Shown here in pieces: positions 33,366 to 43,014 of a stretch of 64,000 nt of DNA. Positions within the stretch are counted from its first letter, which is position 1. Each line of letters opens with the position of its first letter. The DNA is from JANQOH01 sp965201115. Its GTDB lineage: Bacteria; Pseudomonadota; Alphaproteobacteria; UBA7887. Under the pieces are notes generated by a model, which made no database searches, was not told where the DNA came from, and saw only the letters and a list, made by a program, of their open reading frames with translations. Location: positions 1,984,001 to 2,048,000 of the forward strand of contig OZ241745.1 in assembly GCA_965201115.1 (NCBI GenBank). The letters run 5' to 3'. A program made the translations under genes and the position numbers.

Positions 33366-34546
33366 ACGCAAACGGCGCCGCCGCCCCGGGGGCGATGGCG
33401 GTGCGCGCCCTGCGGCTGACCGATTTCCGCAGCTACCGCACGCTGCGCCAGGAGTTCGCCCGCGCCCCGGTGGTGCTGAGCGGCGCCAACGGCGTCGGCA
33501 AGACCAACCTGCTGGAGGCGGTCTCGCTGCTCGGCCCGGGCTCCGGGCTGCGCGGCGCGCGGCTCGCCGACCTCCGCCGCCGCGGCGCGCCGTGCGCCGC
33601 GCCCTGGGCGGTCGCCGCGCGCGTCGATACCGCCGACGGCGCGGCGGATATCGGCACCGGGATCGAGCCCGCCGGCGCAAACGGCGCCGCCCGCCGCGTC
33701 GTGCGCATCGACGGACGCGCCGCGCGCGGGCAGGCGCAACTGGCCGAACGCATCGCCGTCGTCTGGCTCACCCCCGCGATGGACCGGTTGTTCGGCGATT
33801 CGCCGGGCCGGCGGCGCGCGTTTCTCGACCGCCTGGCGACCGGCCTCGAGCCGCGCCACGCGCGCGAACTGGCCGCCTATGAAAAAGCCGTCCGCGCCCG
33901 CGCGCGGCTGCTCGCCGACGGCGCCGAACCCGCGTGGCTCGACGCCGCGGAAGAAACGATGGCCGCCCACGGCGTGGCGGTCGCCGCGGCGCGCGCCGCC
34001 GCGGTCGGCCAGCTTTCGGCGGCGCTGCGCATGGCCGACGGCCCGTTCCCGCGCGCCGGGCTGGCGCTCGACGGCGCGGTCGATTCGTGGCTCGAGGCGA
34101 TGCCCGCCGTCGACGTCGAACAGCGCTTCGCCGCCGCGCTGCGCGAACGGCGCGCGCGCGACCGCGACGCCGGCGCCGCGACTCTCGGCGCCCATCGCAC
34201 CGACCTCAAGGTGCATGACATCGACCGCGGCATGGAGGCGGCGCAATGCTCCACCGGCGAGCAAAAGGCGCTGCTCATCGCCATCGTACTGGCCTGCGCG
34301 CGCCTTCACGCGGCGCGGCGCGGCTGCCCGCCGCTGATGCTGCTCGACGAAGTGGCGGCGCATCTCGATTCGCCGCGCCGCGCCGCGCTGCTCGAGGCCG
34401 CCGTCGCGCTGGGCGGCCAAATGTGGCTCACCGGCGCCGACCCGGCATGCTTCGCCGCGCTCGCGGGCCGCGCGCAGTTCTTCGCCATCGACGGCGGCGG
34501 CGGCCTCCGCGCCGACGCCGAATACGGGACCGCCGGCGGCGCATGA
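33362..34546 (+). CDS. recF: DNA replication and repair protein RecF
   Basis: SMC-like ATPase that loads RecA at gaps. The 394 residues carry Walker A GANGVGKTN (about 40), the ABC signature CSTGEQKALL (about 297) and Walker B LMLLDEVAAHLD. LRLTDFRSYRTL is the typical N-terminal motif. It overlaps dnaN and gyrB by four bases each, so the four replication genes form one translationally coupled unit. Confidence 0.95.
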   Translation: MNANGAAAPGAMAVRALRLTDFRSYRTLRQEFARAPVVLSGANGVGKTNLLEAVSLLGPGSGLRGARLADLRRRGAPCAAPWAVAARVDTADGAADIGTGIEPAGANGAARRVVRIDGRAARGQAQLAERIAVVWLTPAMDRLFGDSPGRRRAFLDRLATGLEPRHARELAAYEKAVRARARLLADGAEPAWLDAAEETMAAHGVAVAAARAAAVGQLSAALRMADGPFPRAGLALDGAVDSWLEAMPAVDVEQRFAAALRERRARDRDAGAATLGAHRTDLKVHDIDRGMEAAQCSTGEQKALLIAIVLACARLHAARRGCPPLMLLDEVAAHLDSPRRAALLEAAVALGGQMWLTGADPACFAALAGRAQFFAIDGGGGLRADAEYGTAGGA

Positions 34547-36975
34547 GCGGCAACGGACACGACGGCGCCTACGGCGCCGAATCGATCAAGGTGCTGCGCG
34601 GCCTCGACGCGGTCCGCAAGCGCCCGGGCATGTATATCGGCGACACCGACGACGGCTCGGGCCTCCACCACATGGTGTTCGAGGTCGTCGATAACGCGAT
34701 AGACGAGGCGCTGGCCGGATTCTGCGACACCGTAACGGTCGCGCTGAACGCCGACGGCTCGGTCACCGTGACCGACAACGGACGCGGCATCCCCACCGAC
34801 ATCCACGAGGAAGAAGGCGTCTCGGCCGCCGAGGTCATCATGACGCGGCTTCATGCGGGCGGGAAGTTCGATCGTAACTCCTACAAGGTTTCGGGCGGGC
34901 TGCACGGCGTCGGCGTGTCGGTGGTCAACGCGCTGTCGGCGCGCCTCGAGCTCTGCATCCGCCGCGGCGGGGCGCGCTACGCCATGCGGTTCGCCGACGG
35001 CGAGCCCGAGGCGCCGCTCGCCGAGGCGGGCGGCGCGGACGGGCGCACGGGGACCGAAATCACCTTCATGCCGTCGCCGCGCACCTTCAGCCGCACCGAG
35101 TTCGATTTCGCGCGGCTCGAGCACCGCCTGCGCGAACTCGCCTTTCTCAATTCGGGCGTCGCCATCGAACTGTCCGACCGCCGCGGCGTCGAGCCGCGCG
35201 CCGTCTCCATGCGCTACGACGGCGGCATCGAGGCGTTCGTCGCATGGCTCGACCGCCACAAGCACGCGCTGCACCGGCCGCCCATCGCCATTGCGGGCGA
35301 ACGCGACGGGACGCTTGTGGAGGCGGCGCTGCAATGGAACGACAGCTATCATGAAAACGTCCTCTGCTTCACCAACAACATCCCCCAGAGCGACGGCGGA
35401 ACGCATCTCGCGGGCTTCCGCTCGGCGCTTACGCGCACCGTCAACGCATACGCCAACGAAACGGGAATACAAAAAAAGGAAAAGGTGACGCTGGCCGGAG
35501 AGGACATGCGCGAAGGACTCTCCTGCGTCCTGTCGGTAAAGGTTCCCGACCCCAAGTTCTCGTCGCAGACGAAGGACAAGCTGGTGAGCTCCGAGGTGCG
35601 CGCGGTCGTCGAGGGCGTCGTGGGCGAGCGCCTGGCGCAATGGTTCGAGGAGCACCCGTCGGAGGCGCGCGTCATCGTCGCCAAGGTCGTGGAGGCGGCG
35701 GCGGCGCGCGAGGCGGCGCGCAAGGCGCGCGAACTCACCCGCCGCAAGGGCGCGCTCGACGTCGCCAGCCTGCCGGGGAAACTGGCCGACTGCCAGGAAC
35801 GCGACCCCGCGCGGAGCGAACTGTTCATCGTCGAGGGCGATTCCGCCGGCGGGTCGGCCAAGCAGGCGCGCAACCGCGTCAACCAGGCCGTGCTGCCGTT
35901 GCGCGGAAAAATCCTCAACGTGGAGCGCGCGCGCTTCGACAAGATGCTCTCGTCGGCGGAAGTGGGAACGCTGATCGCCGCTCTCGGCGCCGGCATCGGC
36001 CACGAGGACTTCAATATCGAAAAAATCCGCTACCACCGCATCGTCATCATGACCGACGCCGACGTGGACGGCGCGCATATCCGCACGCTGCTGCTCACCT
36101 TCTTCTACCGCCACATGAAAGAGGCGATCCAGCGCGGCTATCTCTATATCGCGCAGCCGCCGCTGTTCCGCATCCAGCGCGGCAGGGCCGAGGTGTACAA
36201 AAAGGACGAGCGCGAACTCGACGATTACCTCATCGACGAGGGCGTGCGGAACGCGCGCCTCCTCGCCGGCCCGCCGGGGGCCGAGGCCGCGCGCGCCGGC
36301 GCCGATCTGCGCGCCGTGGCGGCGCGGGCGCGGGAGCAGGCGTCGGCCATGCGCGCGCTCGCGCGCCGCGCGCACCCGGCCCTGATCGAACAGGCCGCCG
36401 TGGCCGGCGCGCTCGACCCCGCCGCGCTCGAATCGCGCGCCGCCGCCGCCGCCGCCGCCGAGCGCACGGCGCGCCGCCTCGCGGCCGTGGCGGAGCCGGG
36501 CGAGGAGGAGTGGTCAGCCGCTGTCGACGACGACGGCGCGATGGCGTTCGCCCTGTCGGCGCGGGGGGAGCGCAGCCGCTACCGGCTCGACGCCGCACTG
36601 CTGCAAAGCGCCGAGGCGCGCCGCCTGAACGCCGCCGGCGCCGAACTCCGCGAATTGTACGCCGACCCCGCCGCGCTGGAAGCAGGCGAGGAGCGCATCG
36701 CCCCCCTCCGCTCCCCGGTCGCGCTGTTCGACGCCGTGCTCGCGCTGGGCCGCAAGGGCGTCTCGATCTTCCGCTACAAGGGCCTGGGCGAGATGAACCC
36801 CAACCAGCTGTGGGAAACAACCCTCGACGAACAGGCCCGCACCCTGCTGCAGGTCCGCGTCGAGCACGCCGACGACGCCGAAGACCTGTTCTCCACGCTG
36901 ATGGGCGACCACGTGGAACCCCGCCGCGCCTTCATCCAGGAAAACGCCCTCGACGTCGCCAATCTCGACGTCTGA
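34543..36975 (+). CDS. gyrB: DNA gyrase subunit B
   Basis: ATPase subunit of the type II topoisomerase that adds negative supercoils. The 810 residues show the GHKL ATP site (EVVDNAIDEAL, DNGRGIP, GGLHGVGVSVVNAL), the transducer domain, the TOPRIM motifs EGDSAGG and DADVDGAHIRTLLL, and the C-terminal KGLGEMNPNQLWETT. Length is normal for GyrB; TNNIPQSDGGTH with DPKFSSQTKDKL fits gyrase rather than ParE. An alanine-rich insert (about 590-660) is typical for alphaproteobacteria. The start overlaps recF. Confidence 0.97.
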   Translation: MSGNGHDGAYGAESIKVLRGLDAVRKRPGMYIGDTDDGSGLHHMVFEVVDNAIDEALAGFCDTVTVALNADGSVTVTDNGRGIPTDIHEEEGVSAAEVIMTRLHAGGKFDRNSYKVSGGLHGVGVSVVNALSARLELCIRRGGARYAMRFADGEPEAPLAEAGGADGRTGTEITFMPSPRTFSRTEFDFARLEHRLRELAFLNSGVAIELSDRRGVEPRAVSMRYDGGIEAFVAWLDRHKHALHRPPIAIAGERDGTLVEAALQWNDSYHENVLCFTNNIPQSDGGTHLAGFRSALTRTVNAYANETGIQKKEKVTLAGEDMREGLSCVLSVKVPDPKFSSQTKDKLVSSEVRAVVEGVVGERLAQWFEEHPSEARVIVAKVVEAAAAREAARKARELTRRKGALDVASLPGKLADCQERDPARSELFIVEGDSAGGSAKQARNRVNQAVLPLRGKILNVERARFDKMLSSAEVGTLIAALGAGIGHEDFNIEKIRYHRIVIMTDADVDGAHIRTLLLTFFYRHMKEAIQRGYLYIAQPPLFRIQRGRAEVYKKDERELDDYLIDEGVRNARLLAGPPGAEAARAGADLRAVAARAREQASAMRALARRAHPALIEQAAVAGALDPAALESRAAAAAAAERTARRLAAVAEPGEEEWSAAVDDDGAMAFALSARGERSRYRLDAALLQSAEARRLNAAGAELRELYADPAALEAGEERIAPLRSPVALFDAVLALGRKGVSIFRYKGLGEMNPNQLWETTLDEQARTLLQVRVEHADDAEDLFSTLMGDHVEPRRAFIQENALDVANLDV

Positions 36976-37069
36976 TACCGGGGGCCGGCGCGAGGCGCCG
37001 CCTCGATGCCGTGCTATATACTCAGGCAGACATTGTTTCGCCTCGCGATTCGCAACCCGGGTTCCGGCA

Positions 37070-39511
37070 ATGACCGATGCGCCGGCCGAGCCGTGGGGCG
37101 CCGGGCTCGATTCGGTGGGCGCCCATATCGATTCCGCGGTGGCGGTTTGGGACGCGGCCGGCCGGCTGCGGTGGGCCAACGCGCGGTTTCGGCAGCTGAT
37201 ACCGGCCCTCGCCGGCGATATCCGGCGCGGACTGCACTTCGAGGCGTGGCTCTACAAGGCGGCGGAAAGCGGCGGGGTCGCCTCGGCGCAAGACGACCGC
37301 CAGGCGTGGCGCAAACGCTGCGCCGACGCGCGCCGCGCGGCGGAAGCCGACTTCGAGACCGAACTCGCGCCCGGCGCATGGTACCGCGTGCGCGAGGCGC
37401 GGCTCGCCGATGGCGGCGTCGTGTCGTGCTGGACCGATATCGGCGCGCTGACGAACGCGCGGCGGGCGCTTCGCGCCAGCGAAGAGCGCTTTCGCGGCCT
37501 TCTCGAACTTGCGGGGGACGCGGTGCTGGCGCTCGGCGAGGGGCGCGTACTGTTCGTCAACCGCGCCGGCGCGGCGCTGTTCGGCGCGGACGGCCCGGAA
37601 GCGATGGCCGGGGCGCCGCTCGACGCGCTGGCGGAGCCCGCCGCCGCCGCGGCGCTCGCCGCACGCCCGCCCGCCGAAAGCGTCGAGGCCGCGTTCCGCG
37701 CGCTGGATGGCGCGCCGTTGCCCCTGCGCGTACGCGGCATGTCGTTTTGCGACGGCGAACGGCGCCTCGCGCTGCTGGCCGGGCGCGATATGTCGGCGCA
37801 ACGAAAGGCCGAGGCCGAGGCAAGCGCGGCGGAGCGCCGGCTCGCCGCCGCGCTCGACGACGTCTCCGACGCGGTGGCGCTGTTCGACGTCCGCGACCGC
37901 CTGACGCTCGCCAACCGCGCGAGCCGCGCCCTCGAGGCGCCCGTCGCCCGCATCTGGCGGCCCGGCGTAACCTATCGCGCCTATCTCGAGGCCGCGCTGG
38001 CCGCGGGCCTTTACCCGGAAGCGCGCGCCAACCCGGAAGCGTGGTTCGAGGCGCGTCTCGCGCGCCACGCCGCGCCGCGCGGCGCGGTGGAGGTCGCGCG
38101 CCAAAACGGCCGCCGCTACCGCCTGAGCGAACGCCGCCTCGACGATGGCGGCCTTCTCTCGGTCGCCGCCGATATCACCGAACGGCGCGGAACGGAGCGG
38201 CGCATCCACTTCCTCGCCCATCACGACGCGCTTACGAAACTGCCCAACCGCGCGCTGTTCATGGACCGGCTGGAGCAATCGGTCAGACAGGCGGAGCGCG
38301 ACGGGCGCGGGGTCGCCGTGCTCATGCTCGATCTCGATAACTTCAAGCACGTCAACGACAATTTGGGCCACGCCGCGGGCGATCGGCTGTTGGTGGACGT
38401 CGCCGCGCGCCTGCGCAAATGCGTTCGCTCCGCCGATACGGTGGCGCGCCTCGGCGGCGACGAGTTCGCGATCGTGCAGCCGATGGTCGCGTCGCCGGAC
38501 CGGGCCGCGGCGCTGGCGCATCGCGCGCTCGCCGCCTTCGCCGCGCCGATCTCCCTCGATGGGCAACCCGTCCATACCGGCGCGAGCATCGGCGTGACGC
38601 TGTTTCCCGACGACGCGCGCGACATCGGCGCGCTGCTGCGCAACGCCGACCTGGCGCTGTACCGCGCGAAGGCCCTCCCCGCGCCGCGCATAGCGTTTTA
38701 CGCCGAGGAGCTGGGCCGCCGGGCGGCGGAGCGGCTGGCGGTCGCCGAGGGGCTGCGCCGCGCGCTCGCCGAGGACCGTCTCGTTCTCCACTACCAGCCC
38801 ACGACGCACATCGCCGACGGGCGCCCCGTGGGCGGCGAGGCGCTGCTGCGCTGGCGCCATCCCGAACGCGGGCTGCTGGCGCCGGGCGCGTTTCTCGACC
38901 ACGCCGAGGCCGCCGGCCTGATCGCGCCCATCGGCGAATGGGCGCTCGACCGCGCCTGCGCCCAAATCGGCGCGTGGGCCGCCGCGGGCGTGCCCGCCGT
39001 GCCGATCTGGGTCAATGTGTCCGCCGCGCAGTTCAACGACCAGGGCTTGCACGAAAAAGTGCGCGCCAGCCTCGACAAGGCCGGCGTGGAGCCGGCGATG
39101 CTCGGCCTGGAGATCACCGAAAGCGCGCTGGTGCCCGACGCGCTGGCCGCCGGCGCGACGCTCAGCCGCCTCGTCGAACTCGGCGTAGGCCTGGCCATCG
39201 ACGATTTCGGAACGGGCTACTCGTCGCTCAGCTATCTCAAGCGGCTTCCGGTGGGGAAACTCAAGATCGACCGGTCGTTCGTTTCCGGAATCGCGACCAA
39301 CCCGCCGGACTCGGCCATTGTGAGCGCGATCGTCCACCTCGGCCACAGCCTGGGCATGCATGTGCTGGCGGAAGGGGTAGAGACCGAATCGCAAAGGGCG
39401 CTGTTGAGCGACCTGGGCTGCGACCAGATCCAGGGCCGGCTGATCGGCCCGCCGCTGCCGCCCGGCGAGTTCGCGCGCTTCGTCGCCGAACGCGCGGGGC
39501 CGGCCGCTTGA
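37070..39511 (+). CDS. PAS-PAS-PAS-GGDEF-EAL cyclic-di-GMP protein
   Basis: A protein of 813 residues predicted to make and break cyclic di-GMP. Three PAS-like domains precede the enzymes (about 12-130, 140-250 and 262-375; the first begins IDSAVAVWDAAGRLRWAN). The GGDEF domain has an intact active site (RLGGDEF) and an RxxD inhibition site (RSAD) five residues before it. The EAL domain keeps EALLRW, DDFGTGYSSL and EGVET, so it is probably active. No membrane segment is visible, so it is a cytoplasmic sensor. A TATACT box at 37017-37022 may mark its promoter, without a clear -35. Signal unknown. Confidence 0.92.
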   Translation: MTDAPAEPWGAGLDSVGAHIDSAVAVWDAAGRLRWANARFRQLIPALAGDIRRGLHFEAWLYKAAESGGVASAQDDRQAWRKRCADARRAAEADFETELAPGAWYRVREARLADGGVVSCWTDIGALTNARRALRASEERFRGLLELAGDAVLALGEGRVLFVNRAGAALFGADGPEAMAGAPLDALAEPAAAAALAARPPAESVEAAFRALDGAPLPLRVRGMSFCDGERRLALLAGRDMSAQRKAEAEASAAERRLAAALDDVSDAVALFDVRDRLTLANRASRALEAPVARIWRPGVTYRAYLEAALAAGLYPEARANPEAWFEARLARHAAPRGAVEVARQNGRRYRLSERRLDDGGLLSVAADITERRGTERRIHFLAHHDALTKLPNRALFMDRLEQSVRQAERDGRGVAVLMLDLDNFKHVNDNLGHAAGDRLLVDVAARLRKCVRSADTVARLGGDEFAIVQPMVASPDRAAALAHRALAAFAAPISLDGQPVHTGASIGVTLFPDDARDIGALLRNADLALYRAKALPAPRIAFYAEELGRRAAERLAVAEGLRRALAEDRLVLHYQPTTHIADGRPVGGEALLRWRHPERGLLAPGAFLDHAEAAGLIAPIGEWALDRACAQIGAWAAAGVPAVPIWVNVSAAQFNDQGLHEKVRASLDKAGVEPAMLGLEITESALVPDALAAGATLSRLVELGVGLAIDDFGTGYSSLSYLKRLPVGKLKIDRSFVSGIATNPPDSAIVSAIVHLGHSLGMHVLAEGVETESQRALLSDLGCDQIQGRLIGPPLPPGEFARFVAERAGPAA

Positions 39512-39544
39512 CACAGGGGCGGCGGACGGCGAACTCTCCCGGCC

Positions 39545-40711
39545 ATGAAAACGAGCGAAGATCGAATCCTCACGACGCATATCGGCAGCCTGCCGCGCGG
39601 ACCGGCGCTTACCAAGATGCTGCTCGCGGAAGACGACGGGCAGGATGTGGACGCTGCCGCCTTCGCCGCCGAGGTCGAGCGCGAAATGGCCGCGCTGATC
39701 GATGCGCAGATCGACGCGGGGGTGGACATCGCCGGCGATGGCGAACTGCCGCGCGTTACGTTTTCCACCTATGTGAGCCGCCGCATGAGCGGCTTTTCCG
39801 GCCGCTCCAACCGGCCCATGTTCCAGGACGCAAAGGAGTTTCCAGGCTGGCGCGCATGGCTGGCGGAACACGGTCTGCGCCGCGCGCGGCTTTTCGACGC
39901 GCCGGCCGCGGAAGGCCCCGTGGCCTACGCTTCGCTCGACCGCGCGCTGGCCGAGTGCGATGCGTTCGAGCGCGCGCTCGCCGCGCGCCCCGGCGCGTTC
40001 GCCGAGACCTTCATGACCGTGGCTTCGCCGGGCATCGTGGCCACCACGATGGAAAACCGCCACTACGACAGCCACGAAGCCTATCTCTTTGCGCTCGCGA
40101 AAGCGCTGAAGACCGAATACGACGCCATCGCCGCGCGCGGCTTCCTGATCCAGATCGACGCGCCCGACCTCGCGATGGAGCGCGCCTGCTATTTCCAGAA
40201 CGACACGAAATCGGAGTTTCTCGATTTCGCCGCCATGCATGTCGCGGCGATAAACGCCGCCGTCGCCGACATCCCCGCGGAGCGCGTGCGGCTCCACGCC
40301 TGCTACGGCAACCGCAACAGCCCTCACGCTTTCGATATCGAATGCCCTGACATCCTGCCGGTGCTTTACGAGGCGAAGGCGGGCGCGCTGTCGCTGCCGT
40401 TTGCGAATCCGCGCCATGCGCACGAGATCGACGCCTTCCGCGCCGCGCCCCCGCCAGGCGGCATGGTTCTGATCCCCGGCGTTATCGACACGGTGACGAA
40501 CTATGTGGAGCACCCCGCGCTGGTGGCGGAGCGCCTCGAACGCGCCGCGCGTGCGGTGGGCGACCGCGAACGCATAATCGCCGGAACCGATTGCGGCTTC
40601 GCCACCGCCGCCGGAGACTCTTTCGTGGCGCCGGACGTGGTGTGGGCGAAACTCAAGACCCTCGCCGAGGGCGCGGCGCTCGCCTCGGCGCGCCTGTGGG
40701 GGAGGGGGTAG
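39545..40711 (+). CDS. Cobalamin-independent methionine synthase-like protein (MetE C-terminal family)
   Basis: A protein of 388 residues made only of the catalytic barrel half of MetE. Likely zinc ligands are present: histidine and cysteine in LHACYGN (about residue 250) and the later cysteine in GTDCGF (about 348). The N-terminal TTHIGSLPR is the family opening. Stand-alone copies of this type are widespread and are often annotated as methyltransferases or epoxyalkane:coenzyme M transferase relatives, so the substrate is uncertain. It follows the GGDEF-EAL gene by 33 bp. Confidence 0.75.
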   Translation: MKTSEDRILTTHIGSLPRGPALTKMLLAEDDGQDVDAAAFAAEVEREMAALIDAQIDAGVDIAGDGELPRVTFSTYVSRRMSGFSGRSNRPMFQDAKEFPGWRAWLAEHGLRRARLFDAPAAEGPVAYASLDRALAECDAFERALAARPGAFAETFMTVASPGIVATTMENRHYDSHEAYLFALAKALKTEYDAIAARGFLIQIDAPDLAMERACYFQNDTKSEFLDFAAMHVAAINAAVADIPAERVRLHACYGNRNSPHAFDIECPDILPVLYEAKAGALSLPFANPRHAHEIDAFRAAPPPGGMVLIPGVIDTVTNYVEHPALVAERLERAARAVGDRERIIAGTDCGFATAAGDSFVAPDVVWAKLKTLAEGAALASARLWGRG

Positions 40712-40724
40712 GAACGCCCGCGCG

Positions 40725-42545
40725 CTACGAGCCGACGATACCGCCGTCGCGGCGCGTAATCGCCGCCGTGGCGTCGCGCGGGACGGTCGAACCGTCCGGC
40801 GGATCGTTCTCCACGGGGAAGTTGGTCAGCGACGGGTCGCCGCCGCCGGGGTGCTGGACATTGACGAACAGCGTGCGCCGGTCGGGCGTCGCCGCAATAC
40901 CCGTGATCTCGTCGCCGGCGACGCCGGTAAACAGCCGCCGCACCGCCCCCGTCGCCGGGTCGGCTACAAGAAGCTGGTTGTTCAGGCCGTCCTTCTGCCG
41001 GCCGTCGGTCTCGATGAACAGCCGCCCGTCGGGGTCGGCGTACAGGCCGTCGGGATCGGAAAACGATTCCTCCGTTCCGTGCGTGTCCGCCGCGATCAGG
41101 AATATCTCCCATGTAAATTCCGCGCCCGTCCGGTCCTCGCTGTCGCGCCAGCGCAGGATGTGGCCGTCGGGGTTGGGCGCGAGCGGATTGGCGGGGCCGG
41201 GGGCCGCGCGCTCGCGGTTGTTGGTCAGCGACATGAAGACCTCGCCGCCGGGCGCCGCGGCGGCCCATTCGGGGCGGTCCATCGGCGTCGCGCCCACGGC
41301 GTTGGCGGCCAGGCGCGCGAATACCGCGACCTCCGCCGCATCCGCCAGGCCCGCGCGCCGGACGGCGGGGCTATCGATTGTCAGCGCGCGCCACTCGCCG
41401 GTTCCATCCCCGCGGAAATGCGCCGCGTACAGCACGCCGCGGTCGAGGGGGCTTTCGCCGCGCGCGCGCATCTCGCGCCAATCGCCCTCGGATACGAACT
41501 TGTAGATGTGCGCGAACCGCTGGTCGTCGCCCATATAGACGACGACGCGGTTGCCGGCGCCCACAACGACCGCGGCGCCTTCATGGCGGAAGCGCCCGAG
41601 CGCCGTCCGCTTTACCGGCGTGGCGCGCGGGTCGAACGGGTCGATTTCCACGACCCAGCCGAAGCGGTTTTCCGCGCCCCGGTGCGCCGCGGCGGAGAGA
41701 TCGAAGCGCGGGTCGAAACGCTCCCAGCCGTATATCGATTCGCCCTCTCGCAGGCCGTAGCGCGCCTGCCGCGCGTCGGGCGCGAAAGCGCCGGTCGAGC
41801 CGAAATACAGGTGGAAGTTTTCCTCGCAGGTCAGATACGTCCCCCAGGGCGTCTCGCCGTTGGCGCAATTGTTCAGCGTTCCCGCCGGCGGCAGGCCCGA
41901 CGGCGTGGCGAGAAGCGGGCTCCCGGCGGCGGGGCCGGAAAACGCCATCGGCGTGTTTACGTGGATCCGCCGCGCGAACGGGCTGCGCGCCGCGCGCCAC
42001 GCGCCGAAACGGGTTTCGCGGATTTCGACCACGGAAACGCCGAGCGCGTGCTGCGCCGCGCGCGTCTCTTCCAGGCTTTCGGGCATGGGCTTGCCGAGCA
42101 CGTGCGCGTTCGCGCCGAATTCGTGGTTCACCGCCAACAGGCCGCGCCGGTTGCCGCCGGCGCCGCCGGAGCGGATGGGGAAATACGCCATGCCGTCGTG
42201 GCCGATGCCGATTTGCGCGGCCTGATCGGCGGCGCGCGGCGGACGGCGGAACGGCGGGCCGCCGGGCTCGAGCGGCGAGCCCCACGGGATCAGCGTGCTG
42301 TAGCGGTAGTCCGGGGAGATCGCCGGGTTCGGCCCGCCGCCCGCCGCGACGGGAACGGGCGCAAAGCCGATGAGCGGCGGCGCGGCGGCAGACGCCGGCG
42401 CCCAGCGCGCCGCCGCGAGAACGCCGAAGGCGGCCGCGCCCGCCAACGCCCGGCGGCGCGAAATGTCCGGCGCGGCGCGGGAAAGGGGAGCGTTGCGGGT
42501 CATCCTCTTCGCCCGCGCGTCCGGGGGGCGCCGTCTCGTATCCAT
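40725..42545 (-). CDS. phoX: PhoX-family (DUF839) exported phosphatase-like protein
   Basis: About 606 residues. A twin-arginine signal (ISRRRALAGAAAFGVLAAA) is followed by a beta-propeller-like DUF839 domain. Motifs typical of PhoX are HEF after a long glycine-rich stretch, GTYLTCEEN, and GRFRHEGAAV. PhoX enzymes are calcium/iron alkaline phosphatases used under phosphate limitation. The ATG at 42545 is chosen because it has AGG upstream and does not run into the next gene; an ATG at 42503 is also possible. The neighbour upstream on the same strand is vapC (19 bp), an unlikely functional partner. Confidence 0.8.
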   Translation of the reverse strand: MDTRRRPPDARAKRMTRNAPLSRAAPDISRRRALAGAAAFGVLAAARWAPASAAAPPLIGFAPVPVAAGGGPNPAISPDYRYSTLIPWGSPLEPGGPPFRRPPRAADQAAQIGIGHDGMAYFPIRSGGAGGNRRGLLAVNHEFGANAHVLGKPMPESLEETRAAQHALGVSVVEIRETRFGAWRAARSPFARRIHVNTPMAFSGPAAGSPLLATPSGLPPAGTLNNCANGETPWGTYLTCEENFHLYFGSTGAFAPDARQARYGLREGESIYGWERFDPRFDLSAAAHRGAENRFGWVVEIDPFDPRATPVKRTALGRFRHEGAAVVVGAGNRVVVYMGDDQRFAHIYKFVSEGDWREMRARGESPLDRGVLYAAHFRGDGTGEWRALTIDSPAVRRAGLADAAEVAVFARLAANAVGATPMDRPEWAAAAPGGEVFMSLTNNRERAAPGPANPLAPNPDGHILRWRDSEDRTGAEFTWEIFLIAADTHGTEESFSDPDGLYADPDGRLFIETDGRQKDGLNNQLLVADPATGAVRRLFTGVAGDEITGIAATPDRRTLFVNVQHPGGGDPSLTNFPVENDPPDGSTVPRDATAAITRRDGGIVGS

Positions 42546-42564
42546 GCGAACCTGCGCGGCATGT

Positions 42565-43014
42565 TCAGGCCTTTCCACGGCCGCCCTGTGTCGGCGCCGA
42601 TAAATCGGCAAGTCCGACAACCGCCGCCGCATATCTCGTTTGCCTTATAGCATTCGCGAACTTGTCATCTGCGGTCGCCAATTGAATACCCATGCGTCTT
42701 GCCAGGACCAGATAGACGCAATCGTAAACCGGACGGTCCAATTCCATAGCGATACGCAACGCCCCCGCGGCCAAGTTTTCATCGCCATGCCACTCGATCC
42801 CGGCGCTCGCCAGCGATTCGGCGCCCTCCCTTGCCTCGGCTTCCGTGATCTGTTGCCGTCTCGTCTTGCTCCACAAAGCGTTGACAGCCTCCGCCGCCAT
42901 GAGGCGGGGCGCAAACAACTCATGCCCTTCGCCCAGCAGCCGCCTTGCGATGTCCGAGTTCTCTTCGGCAACGACCCACTTCACCGCAACGCTGGCGTCG
43001 ACGACCAAGCGCAT
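42565..43014 (-). CDS. vapC: VapC-type PIN ribonuclease
   Basis: A protein of 149 residues with the PIN fold. VVDASVAVKW carries the first aspartate, APRLMAAEAVNALW the glutamate, YDCVYLVLARR the third and ATADDKFA the fourth acidic residue, so the active site looks complete. It should cleave RNA and act as a toxin. The start ATG at 43014 shares a base with the stop of the NYN gene upstream (TGATG), so the two are translated together. No conventional small antitoxin gene is present; the upstream gene may supply that role. Confidence 0.85.
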   Translation of the reverse strand: MRLVVDASVAVKWVVAEENSDIARRLLGEGHELFAPRLMAAEAVNALWSKTRRQQITEAEAREGAESLASAGIEWHGDENLAAGALRIAMELDRPVYDCVYLVLARRMGIQLATADDKFANAIRQTRYAAAVVGLADLSAPTQGGRGKA